A stretch of DNA of 64,000 nt from Manihot esculenta (GCF_001659605.2 NC_035162.2:8203248-8267247); one strand, 5' to 3'. Positions 25,306 to 39,709 are shown, counted from the first letter of the stretch. Notes: generated from the letters alone by a model not told the origin. Numbers and translations are program-made.

Positions 25306-26401
25306 CATAGTTTGTGACAATAGTTAAAAGAGAGAGAGGAGAACAGGTTGCTACTTTGCCTAATTATCCCTCAGCCAATAACCTTAAAACAGATGAGAGA
25401 AAGGAAAGGACACAGAAAGCAATCCCGTGGACAGATCAGATCATGTAGCCAAACAATGTGGCTGCTGAAGACACTTTGATTTGGTGGCTATACTAGTTAA
25501 CAGTTCTGAAGCAACCAATAAGCATCATCCATGGAGTTTCCAATAAAGACAGCACTACAAGAACATCATATTTCGTAAAATGACTTTGCCATTAGCGGAT
25601 AAAACAACAATTTAACATTCTGATAGCAGATCTTTAACCGACACATTTATCTTATTGCATTAGACAGTGAAGTATTGATGATCACTAGCATAATCTTTTG
25701 CCTTATTCGACTTTATGCTCAAAAAGCACAAATTTACGACTAATACCTATAATGAACCCTTTCATCTAACAAAGATAAGCACAGCAACTGGAAAACCTGC
25801 AAAAACAGTTTCACTTCCAGAAATAGCAAATAATTCAGGCCAAGGCACGTTCATCTTTCTTCTTCACAGACATGGCACGTGCATTGCTGCAACTTTAAAA
25901 AGCAAATACTGAAATTTTCCTCCTCCAATGAATTTTAGTTTAGTTGATTCACCGCATCGGATAGCTTTTTGACTTTGTTTTCAATCGTCCTTTAGTTGGA
26001 AGGTCTTTGTTTACTCATGGATGGTCATATCTAAATGCTTTTAACTTAGATGCTAAAATGAAGATAAGGAATCTCATTTCAAAAGCTTCATGGACCTATT
26101 GTATATTGTACTAATAAGTTGAAAAAGAAATCATAACCAATTAAGATCAGAAACAGCATCCGATTGCTTTCCTTTCCACTCTCAACACAAACCAGCAGGG
26201 GGGCCTACAAAATGTAGTGGTGAGGAATACAATTTCAGTGATAATGGAACCCACCAAGACACTAGACTAAATAGTGCAATAGGCAAACGAACTGTTGCCT
26301 ACCACTAACAACTGGTTGCCATCCAAGCTTTGCCATTTCGGGTCATCCAATCCATGCAGAAAATATACACACATATGAACGGAATAGAAGGCTTTTGAGG
26401 T
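25306..26401. other. Spacer between copia remnant and methyltransferase gene
   Basis: About 1.1 kb with no supported gene or repeat. The right 100-200 bases would be the 3' UTR of the minus-strand methyltransferase gene. Confidence 0.5.
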
Positions 26402-29400
26402 CTATAATGTAACTCTGACGAGTAAAGGATAACAGTGGTCTTTTTCATAGCTGGGCCATGAGTTATCACCATTCATGAACCGCTGATGACGCATCCAAAC
26501 TTCTGTATCATAGTTCTCTGTTACGCAGAAATGCAAGCCGTTTTCTTCAATTTCCTCTAGAAACTTATCCAGTGAATTTCCTCTTTGAGGACTGAAGAAT
26601 ATTGCTTCTGAGGTCCCAGCATTTCTCAGCAAGAATTTGACACTACACGCAAGGCCTTTGTGGAACTCCTTAAAAAAGGTGCTGTTAAAAAATGGCATAT
26701 CATGTTAATAAATGAATACGAAGAAGATAAGATGAACATAATAAGAAAGAAAACTACACATCACTGCATGCTTGCGAGTCAACCGGTTTTCTCACAATTT
26801 ATAAGGGCACAAGTGCCTTTTGGTTTAATGTCATTGGAACCTTGGAGAATTTGACGTCTTCAGTCCACTGAGGAATTGTGAGTGACATAAATTTCCTTTC
26901 CCCAATTAGACTGAGAACTCATTTGCAAAGTTGTATTGGTAAATTATTAAAAAAATGCATTGGTGGAAATGAAAAAGGCATCACTTAGATAGGTTAGGGA
27001 ATGTGGCATGTTATTTACAGCTGAATATGCAAAGATTGGATCTGCTGTGAGTGAGCATTCAGTCGGATCGGTTCAAAATCAAAATTTTAGTATTTATGAA
27101 AACCAAACCGAATTAATTTTGATAGAAACCGAATCAAATCGATTCGGTTTGATTTGATCAGTTGGGTTTTCTATATTGATTTTTTATTATTTACACCTTA
27201 TTTTTAGTATTCTAAAATTTCATTAAAATATTTCAACCTTAATTATAGTCTAATCTATCTATAGTATCAAAAATAATATACTATTATCACTAATCGATTC
27301 GGTTTTTTTAATTTTTTCTGATCAAAATCGAATCAAACCGAAATAACTAAAATTTTTAAAACTAAAAACTAAATAAATAAAAAATCGAACCGAATTTTCA
27401 AATTAATTCAGTTCGGCCGGTTTTTTCGGTTTGAACTGAATAGTGATGCACCCTAACTATGACTAGCACCGTGGCATGAGACCTTGTCTTTATCCAATAG
27501 TATAAATAAGAAGTTACTTGGGACTATATGGCACTTCAAACAATTTTAACAGTTCTCAAGGTTTAAATTCAATTGATCCAGTTGATATGATATTTTTGCC
27601 CCTTTGTAGCACAAACAAAAATGTAAAATGCGGTCCAAATTTATTGATAGGAAAGTTAAAAGAGGCAAAACTTACCAGTCACTAGCAACAATGATATCGA
27701 AATTGTTAGACATATTTGAAGCTTCTGCCTGATCCCAATGCAGTGTCATACTCCTTACTTTGGTACCGCCAAATGCCCCAGAGTTAGAATCTATACTACG
27801 CTGAATATCTGGATGTTAAGGACAACCCATGTGAATCTAAGAAATAATTGAGAAAAGAGAATGGAGCTTGTCACCACCGCACACCCAGGCATGCAAGTGC
27901 ACGCAACAACTAAACAAGAAGATAGTAACGAAAAAGCAGAGTGACCATTTGGCAAGGTTACCAGAAAACTTTTTAGCAATACAGTGATGCTCCGCTTGCA
28001 CGAGTAAAGTAACTCACTGCACAACCTTAGTACTAAACAGTTTAACTGCTTAGCACATCAAGAAGTTACATCTCCAAGAACATGTACCAAAAACTATCAT
28101 AAGTAATTAACAGCCTAAAATCATGATAATTATTGTCAAAATAAATCTTCCCTTCTAATTTAAAATAATGTATAATCAAACTAATGGTCCTCAAACAAGA
28201 GAGAAAAAAAAAAAAAACAAAATATAGAGTATTTTGATACAATAAGCAGGCAGCATAAAACAGATTGAAAGCAAGCGAGAATAAGACCAGGTTGGAGTCA
28301 CTCCACATCTTGCTCATTCTCAAGTCTAAAGCACGCTAAAACCCAATCCTAAGCCCCCCCAAAAAAATTGAGATTACGGGCAATAAATGAATCGAGGGCA
28401 ATTACCATTTAAGATTGAAAAATGGCTGCAAATTTTTCAAGGAATAAAGATAGAATTAGAAGGATCGATGACAACAAAGCTAGGTAGATCACTAAGAGAT
28501 GTATCTAGATTAGAAATGGAAATTATAATAAAGTATAATCCGTTCTAATTAACAACATAACTAACATGTTTTCCATGGAATAGAAAAGTAAATATATTGC
28601 CATCCAAAATTAACAATTAAAAATTTGATAATTACGTTTAGTGCCAATGGATTAGCAACGAAAAATTCCTCAATTAAACTATATACTTTTTTTCCAGTGC
28701 ATATTTTGCAATAAGATTATGCAATGATACAGCTTTGAAGTCGAGCCACATTACGAATATTTCTAATATATACTCATGGTTATCCTCCAATGAAACAAAC
28801 GAATCAGACATCAGCAAGCAACACTGCCTCACATGGAAAGCCAGTACCTACATTTGAGAAACAAATTTGCCATCCAAACTTCTCATGCCATGTTTCACCA
28901 GCTAATCCAACCAATTATTATGCTGTTGGCATTGACGACAATGAAAAAGCTGTCTCCAGAAATAAATAGTCAAAGACTGGCAAAATGTTTCATGTCATAA
29001 TTGCCATCATACAAAACCCAATTTACAGCATCTCACCATTCAATTTCTTAGGCCTCGTACATTTCTTTGCTTCACATATACTTGAGAATAAGATTTGCTG
29101 CTAAATTCCCTACTCAATTAGTGATTGAAAACTTAATATTTAACTTCTTTCATATGAAGGCTCCAGTTCTTCTGCATCAAATACATCTCTATAACAATTT
29201 GCTTTTGAGAGTTGGAACATTTAGAAAATTAGTCAATAGAAAATATTTTCCTAGCTAAAGAGAAAATCATATGATATTTAGGGAAAATGACTTCTCCAAG
29301 AGGGAAAAGTTTTTCTAAATTTTGATAGTCACTAAAAGAAAAGAAGAAATTTATAAGGGAACCACATTACACACACTTGTTAATCTATCAACTGCCTTAA

Positions 29401-31977
29401 ACCATCTTTGGACCTGAAATAAATTCCATAAAAAAATGGAGCATAAAATTTATGGATAAGTTCTCTTACATAATAACCACGAGAATATGCAAATCAAAAG
29501 GATACAATCAATCACTTGAGGATTTCCATCAGAGATCACAACTTCCACTGCCTCAGAAGTTGCAGCAATAACTAATCCAGCTAAACCATAGCCAGAACCA
29601 ACCTCAATAACTCTTTTTAACCTAGAAATTGGACAAGGAATTAGGACAAATAAGTAGAGTGGATAGGCACACAAGTTGAAAAGCAAGAAACAAAAATACA
29701 GAACAGCGGCATAAGTCTTCCCAAGTAAACAGAATCTCCTACAGCACAGATAACCTCTGTTTTTTCTTTGGGAAATAATAGAAGACGTTTTATTGAGCAG
29801 AACTACAAACAATAGCGAGAAAACAAGTCAAAATACATGGAAACTTGAAAAGCACAGGGCAATGCTATTTTACACACCTGAACATGTCAGCATGTGATAA
29901 GCAAAAATAAGCAAGGACTTCTTCTGATGGCCAATTACCTGTATAACAAGATGACTTTAGAACCATAAGCATAAACAGGAAAAAACAACAATAATTGATT
30001 AGGCAGATGAACCATTTGGATTTTCTCCAGCTAACATTTGAATTGAATCTTCCAGTTCATATATCTAACACCATATTAAGAAACTTCTGATGATGATACA
30101 TACCAACTGCTATTATCATGTTGTATTTAAATTAGCGTATTAGCTAATAAAAACAATACTATTGCAGAAGTTCAAACAATAGCAGGAGCTTAGAGCAGAT
30201 CTTCATAAATAAAATAGATAGACATCTTAAAATCATAGAGGGCCCCATGCTTGACATATTTCAAATTTCATCAAAATTCAGGCCCCATAGCCAAGCCGCC
30301 TCTCCCATCCAATACTCTCACTCTGAGGGGTATGCATCATTAAATTCAATCTGCCAATCCAGTCACAATTTGGCAGTTGGTTTGTGTTTGCCACTCGAAA
30401 AAAAAAAGTTGCAATATGGTGTGAACTTTGAAGGAAATAAAATTGCCACTTCATAAACCAAAATCAATAGCAACTCAAATCTGTATTGAATAATAGTAAT
30501 AATAATTTATTTTTAATATTTAAATATTTCTACATAAGGAAGTAAATATTTATGATAACCTGAGCTGGTTATCTAATAAACCTAGTAGTAACCTGAGCTG
30601 GTTATCTAATAAACCTAGTAGTTAGAACCGGAAAAATAAAAGATTTTTTCTTTCCTCAAAGCATTTCAAAAGTTGGATAAAAAGAATGATATTCTGATTG
30701 TATTTGATTTGGTTCGGTTCAATTTGATTTTTATGTGCAAACATGTCCAGTTTGTTTTGACAGTTTTAAAACAGCAACTATCGGTTTGGTCTCAAAAGTC
30801 AGAATCTCCTCCAACTGCTCCAGCCTGAAACATCCATAGCACATCACTATCCCTTCCCTCAATCCTCTGTGCTATGCAAACTAAGTGAACTACCTCCTTC
30901 ACACTTTTTGTCAAGGTAGAATGATGAGAAGTGGGGGGAAAAAAAAACCAAGGGGATTTAGTTAAGGGTGACGTCATGTCTGTGTGATGATCCTTTACAA
31001 CTAATCATATTCTTCCCCCTTGGCCCTTTCTTGTTTTATTTAATTTTGTAAGCAAGGAGACAAATTCATGGTGAGAAAGACTCCATGAAATGAAAACATG
31101 GCAGGGAAATCACAAAACAAGATCGTTACTTGTCATTTCCTGGAGGAAACCTCATATAAAAAAATAGGTATAGAACCTTAATTCTCACTAGAACAGATGC
31201 AAGAGTCAACTTCGCACTAGAAGCTTCCCTACAATAGGCCAGAGAGATCTCTTCTGCTTCAGCCAATGATTAGGAACCATGTAATTCTAAAACATGCTTT
31301 CTATGCTCAAAGTTCTTATCATAGCTCTGGGAATAACCACAATAAATGCGAAAGAAAACTTACAGACAAGCCCAGTGTTGTCGACATTGTATCTATTAGA
31401 GAGCTCAAAATCACTGAGATCAGCACGCCCATCCATCCTTTGGCTGCATAGAAATTCCATTTTAGCAACATCCAAACTCAAATACTATAGTTTATTCTTC
31501 TGAATACACAGTCCCATAGTATTTGTATGCAACCGCCTTTCAATCTAAAGTCTAGAACGTGTTCAAAGAAATGCCTGAAAGAGCAAGAGAAGCAGTACAG
31601 CCAATACAATACTCAGAGTGAAACAAAATTAACTCACGTTAGGAAAAGTTTGGGCGATCCATTAATGGGCAACGTGTAGCATATACACGCTTCTCTGGAG
31701 TTTGGATCTTCATCAATTACTTGGCTAGGAATCAAGTTGAATCCATGACTGGCCTTCCTGGAAATGCGCTTGATGGCATTTACAGATTGGTGATCTGCGA
31801 GATACATTAACAGTTATAGGCAGCTAATTAGACTTGAGCAATTTGGTTGGTTTAGAGAAGAAAGTAAGAACCTGAAATTGGGGCAGGAGAGCGACGAAGG
31901 AGGGCTTGACGAAGGATTCTCCATCTCAGAGAAGCTGCTTTTGCATTTGCTATGCCTTCCGTTTTATGATTATCCAT
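26402..31977 (-). CDS. Calmodulin-lysine N-methyltransferase
   Basis: Class I SAM-dependent methyltransferase of the CaMKMT family, which trimethylates a lysine in calmodulin. Seven exons on the minus strand (transcription order): 31977-31872, 31794-31638, 31443-31364, 29938-29878, 29621-29506, 27808-27676 and 26681-26402. All are GT-AG and join to 310 residues, the expected size. Motif I is VIEVGSGYGLAG in exon 5, followed by VVISDGNPQV. Exon 6 has FDIIVASDC and exon 7 the family C-terminus (FFKEFHKGLACSVKFLL, YPLLVRVTL). Exon 3 ends with the conserved NTGLV/C junction continued by NWPSEEVLAYF in exon 4. The start at 31977 is the first in-frame ATG of exon 1; the N-terminus is basic (RWRILRQALLRR) and poorly conserved in the family. 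Introns 3, 5 and 6 are 1.1-1.9 kb long and carry transposon-like and duplicated DNA. Confidence 0.9.
27040..27455. mobile_element. MITE-like element in last intron of the methyltransferase gene
   Basis: About 400 bases filled with CGGTTTGATT/AACCGAA-type runs in both orientations. The left end (TGAGCATTCAGTCGGATCGG) and the reverse complement of the right end (AGGGTGCATCACTATTCAGT) look like decayed terminal inverted repeats. A similar sequence style recurs at about 30700-30740. Exact ends and target duplication could not be established. Confidence 0.45.
30556..30621. repeat. 33-bp tandem duplication in an intron
   Basis: Two perfect adjacent copies (30556-30588 and 30589-30621) of a 33-bp unit beginning taacctgagctggttatc, within intron 3 of the methyltransferase gene. 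Confidence 0.9.
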
Positions 31978-32669
31978 ATTTTGTCCAGTTAAGAAATAGG
32001 TATTTGCTATTTTCCTTTCAGTTTTCTTCGAGCTCCTCCAGATGGGCGAAACTACGGAGCCCAGTGAGCCGATTGGTGAGCAGAAAAGGAAGTGTTTATT
32101 GTACGGTTTGTTTGCAGATTTTTCTTTTAAACCAATATTTATTTCAGCCAGTATTTATTTTGTTTATAAAATTAGGAGCCTCGCATCGGAAACGAATCAA
32201 TAAAATCTTATTAGCTTTAAAATATTTTAATTTAATTATAATTTTTTTGAAGTTTGGACGCTAACAAGACTCCTTTGTGCCAAAATCAACTTTCTCCGCT
32301 TGATCTTTTCCCCAACATTATTTGTTCCTAATTTTGATTTTTATACCTCCACTTGATCAACAGCCAAAATAACCCACATTCAGAAAAATAGACAGCAATA
32401 CAGAAAAGAAAATTCAAAACCATTCACAAAGTTCCCTGAGACAGAACACTTTATAATGAAAACCCCAAATTCAAAACTTCTAGCTCTATGGCTCACCAAG
32501 GTCTACACCAGCACACTTACAAAGTGCTGCCAGTTCTTCTATATGCCCCATCTTTGCTGCCCGATGCGAACATGAATTTTTCAAACACTTATACAAGATT
32601 CAATCCAGATACAGAATTAGAAGCCCTATCTATATATATACAGAAAACCAATTAAATCTGGATCTCTTC
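31978..32669. other. Short spacer between methyltransferase and DUF632 genes
   Basis: Holds the promoter and leader of the minus-strand methyltransferase gene on its left side and, from about 32400, the probable 3' UTR of the minus-strand DUF632 gene. No clear TATA box was identified. Confidence 0.5.
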
Positions 32670-33859
32670 TTAGGGTAATATTCTCTTCACATCATTTACT
32701 GTTTGGGTACTTTTTGCTTGGTTGTATACGGACTCGAATGCGTGCATGCATACACTTGAAAACCCAACTATCGCCTGAAAGACATGTGGGAATCCCATTT
32801 GCAGATTATTCAGTGTCATTGCTCTCGTTATGCTTACTGATTTTTCATGCTTACTTTTCTCCTCTTCTGCTTTTGCTCTCATAATCTCAACCTTAGCCCG
32901 CTTCACTACTACTGGATCCTTGCTTCTTGTGTTGCCAGATGTTTCTGGCACTGAATATGGACCATACTTCCTTTCCAGTGATCTAAGTTCAGCAGTCCTC
33001 TTCTCAAACTCCTTGGATGCTGATTCTGACCTCTTCTTTTGCTTGTGCTCTTCTGCTTGTTGGACAACTATGGCATGAATAACTGTTAAAAAGCTCTTAA
33101 TTCCTTCAGACGCCACTTTGTCTGGAATTCGATCAACTGCATGGTGCCATTCCTCACAAATGGAGTAAATTTGAGATTCTTGATTGGTTCTGGAAAGTGG
33201 GTTTGCGTTGAACTGGAAAAGACTGAGCCGAAGCCAACCCGATAGAGACTGGATGTAATCACGCTGTGCCTTCATTAGGTTGCAGAAGGATTGGTGCCAT
33301 TGCTGAACTTCAAGTTCGAGCTGGAGAGTGGATTGCCTGTGAATCTCAGACGTGGGTTCAGTAGATGGTATGGTGTTGAGGTATTTGAGCTGCTGAACTA
33401 TGTGCATTTGGACCTGATGAGACTCGTACATGCTTCTCCACATGCACATCAATCTGCAGAATGGAAGATGAAGCAGCAAATAATTAAACAGCAACCATGC
33501 ATATCCCTTAGAAGTCCTGAATTTGCTACTCAATTTAGAATTAGATTTGCATTATAATTTCCCAAGTTAAAATGATGGGAACAGAATTTTCCTGATATAC
33601 TTTACTTGCAATCACAGTATAGGACACAGAGCCACGAGATTGTCTCCTTGAGGAGGACAATGGGGGAAGAACCGAAGAAAGTTCAAGCATGCGTACCTAT
33701 TGAACAGTTTTATCACTGTAATCTTTGAACAAAATGCAAATAAAGGCAGTGAAAAAAACAAGCCAGTAAAAAGCCAAAAAGCAGTCAAAAGCAACCTTCT
33801 GTACAGTAAATATATACCAGGGCAAATCTTCAGCTCAGGAAAAAAAAAATCCATATTTG

Positions 33860-33925
<66 letters not shown>

Positions 33926-35552
33926 CTCTCCAGATATTTACCTATGATCACTACTCAATACTCACAACTGAAACTACAACTACCAAATCCCTTTGAATCT
34001 TGCGACGGCTAAAATGCACTATACATAAATGCAACAGCGGCGTACTGTGGTCCATTTCAATTTTTGCCCGGTAATCAATTTACCCCCACAAAAGCAAGTA
34101 CCCTTATGATCAGTACGGAAAGCAAGCACAAGAAATTAAGGACACCAAGGACTAACCCTTTTACAAGCTCAAGAAGTTGAGGGTAGAGCTCTGTCTCCCT
34201 TAGTTTGATGATTTCAGCAGATGTAGTCTCAATGGCCTGTGTAGCAACCATCATTAGTGACTCCAATTTTTCCACTTCTTTCTTTGTCTTCTCCGTCTTT
34301 ACATAGTCAGCCCTTTTTACCTCTAGCTTCCTCAGCAATGCCACCTTCTTCTCATGCTCAATCTTTATGCTTTCAGCATTCTAATCCACACCACCCAGCA
34401 AAAAAGAATAAATAAATTAGATAAAATTCACCATCTCCAGGATTGATAGAGACAGGCCAAATGCCCACGTTTTGACTTTTTTGAACAGTCAATCCGATTT
34501 TTAAAGTCTAATTACGGATTAATTATTGTCAATTCTATGGAAGAAATGAAGATCTAACCTTCACCTCCTGAAATAATTTTTTCTCCCATGCATACAGCCT
34601 CTCTACAGTGGAGCAGTGGCTAATTCCTGTAGTATTTCCAGCCATTCCCTCCCCCATCTTTCCGAATCCATTCATTTTTGGACTTGAACCCCATGTCCAT
34701 AATGATGGATTTGTCAAATTGCATCCATGGTCATAAACTTTACCTGCAATGTCAAATAAACAGAAGGGAATCAGTAAAATAAGAGCCTAATAAAACAAAT
34801 GTACAGGATGAACTCCAAGGAAACTACTCGCCTCCTTTGCTTTGGCAGGAAAAGTTTGGGGTTGGAACTTCTAAAAGCAAAGAAAGGTGAGCACCAGCAT
34901 CAGCAGCCTTGAGAAAATATTCATCAACTTCCTTCACAATCTCCGCCAGATCCTTGCCATTCCTCGAAACCACCATGGCAAGCTTACTCCCGCTCCCACT
35001 ACCAGTATCCTTCGAGAACCCACTCATTACCGATGGTGGCGCCGTTAGGCTAGCTGCTGTCCCTGTAGGCGTGACCGCCACTTCAGACGCCGTCGCGGTT
35101 GTCACCTCTTCCCACTCCTCCTCAGTTACTGACCGTGATGTCTGAGGAGGCGACGGGACGAAAGGATCCCAGAAGTCCCAGCTTGAAGACTGAGGCGGCG
35201 GTGGCGGAGGAGGCGGGGGGAGAGCTGTGGAGGTGGTTATGGAAGTCCAAGTGTCGGAGCTGGGGCTCATTGGTGGAGGAGGAGGTGGCGGCGTGGGTGG
35301 TAAAGGAGGTGGCGAGGGTGAGACAGGTGGGAGATGGTGCTGGTGGTGGCGGTGATGATGGAGGTGGAGATTGGCTTCTGTACTGGAGAACTGAAGAAGC
35401 ACTGAACCAGTAGCACGCAGGGAACGAAGGTACATTGCGTGGGAAGCAGAGACAGCTTGCCTAGCATTCACCAACTGCTTCATGTACCTTTTTCTTGCTT
35501 TGCATCTGGAAACCATTTCTTCCCTCTCTAATCTTGAATACCAGCAACCCAT
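32670..35552 (-). CDS. DUF630/DUF632 protein (NRG2/APSR1-like)
   Basis: Plant-specific protein of the family that includes NITRATE REGULATORY GENE2 and ALTERED PHOSPHATE STARVATION RESPONSE 1; the molecular role is not settled. Four exons on the minus strand: 35552-34832, 34743-34559, 34380-34157 and 33453-32670, giving 637 residues. The N-terminus MGCWYSRLEREEMVSRCKAR is the DUF630 start, with Gly2 and Cys3 suitable for myristoylation and acylation. A His-rich patch and long proline runs (PPPPPPP) follow. DUF632 spans exons 2-4 (VERLYAWEKKLFQEVK, coiled-coil-prone ESIKIEHEKKVALLRKLE, and VFQAIVGFSSVCMHAFESVY near the end). Intron 1 must use a GC donor: AG|GCGAGT gives the family-consistent SKGGKVYD junction, while the nearby GT leads straight to a stop. 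The other introns are GT-AG. Confidence 0.88.
33862..33923. repeat. (TC)31 microsatellite
   Basis: An uninterrupted run of about 31 TC dinucleotides in intron 3 of the DUF632 gene; it reads as (GA)n in the transcript. Such a run is likely polymorphic. Confidence 0.97.
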
Positions 35553-38500
35553 TTTCTTGATCTCAGTTCTTCCTCTCCAATAGATCAATCTCCTGTTGAG
35601 ATTTGGAGACGAAAGGAAAAGTAAATGCTTTAAGAAAGCAAAAGAAACTTTATTTTCCTTTTTGTGCTTTAGAAGTTTTTGCTGTGAAAGATCTTAGTAT
35701 GGTGAAAGGACTGTTGCTTTGGTTTCAGAATGAGCTGTGATTATTGGAGGGTCTTCCATGCTTGCTCTGTCTATGTTCTGGACTTTGTAACTAGCTCTTG
35801 AACCAAAACACAAGCTATATCTCTAGAAAAGCTTCTGCATTCTTCAGATGACAAACTTGCTCGTCGTGGAAACCTATTATCTCTCTATGGAGAGAGATAG
35901 AAGCTTAGGATATGGCGGAAGAGAGGACCAGAGTTGAGAGGTATAGCAGAGAGACAATGAGCATTGGGCAGAGAGCCAAAATAATTTTATATTTAAATTT
36001 TCGTGAAGAATGGCCTGAAGCTTATTATATTTACTGCAAAATACCTTCCAACATGCAGCGCATCACACGAAGCCAAATGTTTGCGGCCAGGTTGATACTG
36101 CCAGCCAAGATGGCAAGACTCGGCGTACTATAAGCCAAATCTGGGAAAAGAATGAGAGTGAAGGGTTTTTTTGGCAATTGACAGTTTGACACTTCAACGG
36201 CACAAAAAATAATTTAGATATGAAAATATTTTTTTTCTGTTTTCTTTTTAAATGAAGATATGAAATTATCTTTTAAAGTGTAATATATTTTTCAATATTT
36301 AGCTATAATAAAGTAAAAAATGTTAATAAAGTTTATACATAGAAGTTCATAATATTAATAAAATCTTTAAATTTTAGAAAATATCTTTTTCATATTTTCT
36401 TTAAAAAATAATTAAAATTTTATCAATAAAACATTTTACTGATTAATGTTTTTAATATCAAAGAATGTGAAAAATATTTTAGAAAAATTCTGCATAAAAT
36501 AAATTGAAATATAGTGCTTGAATTAAAACATAAGTGAATAAATACAGTCCAATTAAGATTTTTTTCCAGTAAATAAGCTAAGACTAAACTAAGTTAATGT
36601 TATCCTTAATTTGTTTATTTTCTTTTTCAAAATGAATATCTAATTATTCACTTTTTTTAAAAAAAAGCCTCACAATTTTTCAGTAAAATTTTCATTTAAA
36701 AAAAAAATTAAATTGCAATTGCTGGAAATGGTTGAATGTTACACGAACTCTGAAAAAAATTTAAAAGCCAAGACGGTAGAGTGGTTGAATGGTTGACGGC
36801 CTACAAAAATTTACGGAAGTGGTTCAGAAATCAGGAAGACAGTAACAAGCGGAAGTGCAACTCCTCAAGACCAAAGTCCATCCGAGGTTGGTGAGTCCAG
36901 GTCCAGGATATTAGCTGTCTGAACGGAAAATACTGCAAAATTAGAATGCTGCGACACCTTCGATAACCATCATAATTGCAGGCTCTGAAGTCTGAGCATC
37001 ATCCGCTGGGTCTAAGTTTTTCATCACCGCACCGGACAACGTTATAATAATTGCCTCATTTGCTACAATATCCGTAACTTTTTTCTTTTAATTACTCGCT
37101 CTGTGCAATTTTTATCCGTCATATATATTTAAAAAACTTATTAAATCATCTAAATAAAAATAAAATAACTCTTATTTTAATTAAGTTATCCTTTCTCTAA
37201 TCTAATTATCTAAACTTTAATAATGAAAAGAAAGATTGGAATAATCAATAAAAAGAGAAAAAAAGATTAAAAAAAACTATATAGAATTATAAAAGTAATT
37301 GCTTTATTTATATACTTTTATCTGTCATTTTTAAAAAATTATTTATTTAGTGAGAATTAAGAAATTTATATTTTTCAAATTTACCCTTATATCCACTAAA
37401 TACAACAATTATTTTTATAATTTTTTAAAAACCTATCTTACTATTTATTTTTCTTTTTCTCTAAAGTAAATTAATAAAAAAAGTTATCTCCTAGACGAGT
37501 AATACACAATTATCTACTAGACTAAATCAAAATAGGCGTGACAATATTGTATTTAATATACAAGATAAAAAGAATAATTAATACTCTTTAAATTTTTCAT
37601 GTAAAAATTATATGAGGGAGTTTATGATCTTGTGTCGATTTTCCATTCCTTAAAAGATTAACCCATCAGAATTTCTGTTTGTCCATATTAAGTTTTCAAA
37701 AAATCTTTAAAGATAAAACTAATTTCTCCTAAGCGCGGGTTTACATAAAATTATTTTTATAAAAATTTTATGCTCTATGCTTTTTAAATATCTTTCTTAT
37801 GTCGCAGTTCAAACAATATATATATATCTTTCCCATGTCTTTATAAAGGGAAGAAATGACTTATTTTATGCATTTAATTATTTTCTAATATTTTCACTCT
37901 TGTATCCAAACATGTAGATTTCGAACAAAAGGTTTGAAATGAATCACATGATTTCTAATATTATTAAGGATAAATATTTAATGATATATACCTGTAATAA
38001 ATAAAAATATTTATTATATAAAATATATTTACTTATTAATATAATGTCTAAATTAAATATTTTTATGTAATCGAAATAAAACTGTATAGCGATTAATCAA
38101 TCTGCAAGAAAAAATGTGAGGTGGTTGACGTTTACTGCAGTCACTCCGATATTTAAATCATTAAACTGAAGAAAATGAGAATGTAATGAATTGTTTAGAA
38201 CTCAAAAGTAGTATAAGAATTGTGTATTTTAATTTTTATAATCATTACTTTTTATATTATAAGAAAATTGAATTATTTATAGCATCTTTTGAAAATCTGA
38301 TGGAATTACCGACTAATTAATAGGGGATCTCATGATTATAGGTGATCTGCTAGATTAACGGTAATTTTATAAAAAAACTCGACCTATTTAGTAGAGAGCG
38401 AGTCTTGATGAAGAACCGGGTGCCACGGTGTTTGGGTCTTCCTTTTCATTATTCGTACTGCGTATCGGCTTATCAAACCCTTACCACGTGACCTTATTTT

Positions 38501-39061
38501 ATGATAACAACTCATTATTTACTTTTGAGCGATTATTGTATTATATCAGAGATCCTTCCGTTAATATTTGATTATTTAGATTCGAAAGTGCTATTTATCT
38601 TCATAATATTAGGGTACATGGCTTGTTTAGATTATCATTTCATACTCATATCGTTTTGCCTGTTACTATCTATAAATGACAATTGTTTTGTGACTATGAA
38701 ATAAATTAAAAATAATAAACAAAACTTAGTGCATGATCAGGATAATAATTTGAGAATTTTATTAGTCATGATTGACACCCGATCGTTGGCCTATCGTTAG
38801 CCTGACGGATACTCTCCTAGTAGTCTGATCGTGAAATGTGCCATGGTTGTAGAGTGTAAATCACACTAATTGTTCCAAATCGATATGAAATCATGCAGCA
38901 TTAGTTCAGTCCATCGAACTAAGTCAGCTTCTATCCGGATTGAGTGTACGCTGTCCTTACTTTCTTCTTACTCTCCTTGCCGATCAGGCCGGTCCAAGAT
39001 TTTATCCAGTTCTTGATCAAAATTGATCTGAGCGATATAGTAACACCTTGGCGAGCTTTCG
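35553..39061. other. Intergenic region upstream of the DUF632 gene
   Basis: The first few hundred bases are the DUF632 leader and promoter. From about 36150 to 38700 the sequence is very AT-rich with no supported gene. From about 38750 composition rises; this last part appears to be the left flank of an older repeat that the solo LTR at 39062 inserted into, since related-style sequence resumes after 41618. Confidence 0.5.
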
Positions 39062-39709
39062 TGTAACGACCCGAAAATCCGGACCGCTACCGGCGCTAGG
39101 ATCCAGATCGGCATAAGGCCGCCAGGACCCGTAGCAAGCCTACTATGCATCCTGTACAGCTGGTATAATCCCAAACATGATCAAATATATCCATAAAAAC
39201 ATTTAATACTTTACCTTTACCCAGCTTGACCTGTGTATGCACTATGACTGAACTCATAGAACCCCTAGGGTCAGCATACCCTATGTCAAACTCGGTCCAA
39301 CACATATATCGACATGAAATAAAACTCATGTATAAAGGGATTAACCAACTCGGGCCAAGCACAATACTATAACTCTGAACATATAACATAATTTCATTAT
39401 GCAATACAACTTTTTTTTTTACATCAATACATAACCTTACATTACATCATGTCCACTACTATTCTATTACATAAACATGACCATGGACGTAACCTGCTGA
39501 TCTCCTGACTATCTCTGACCCTGCAAACCTGGGGTTAGGGGAGAGGGGTGAGCTAAAAAGCCCAGTGAGCAGAAACTATAAAAGAAAACAGTTCATTTTA
39601 ACGTATGCTATCGTGGAATGCATCACAACACAAACATGTCACATCAAGGATGAATCTGTCACCAATAGCCCTCTACATATTAATATCGTACCATAACAAA
39701 TCAACAATG

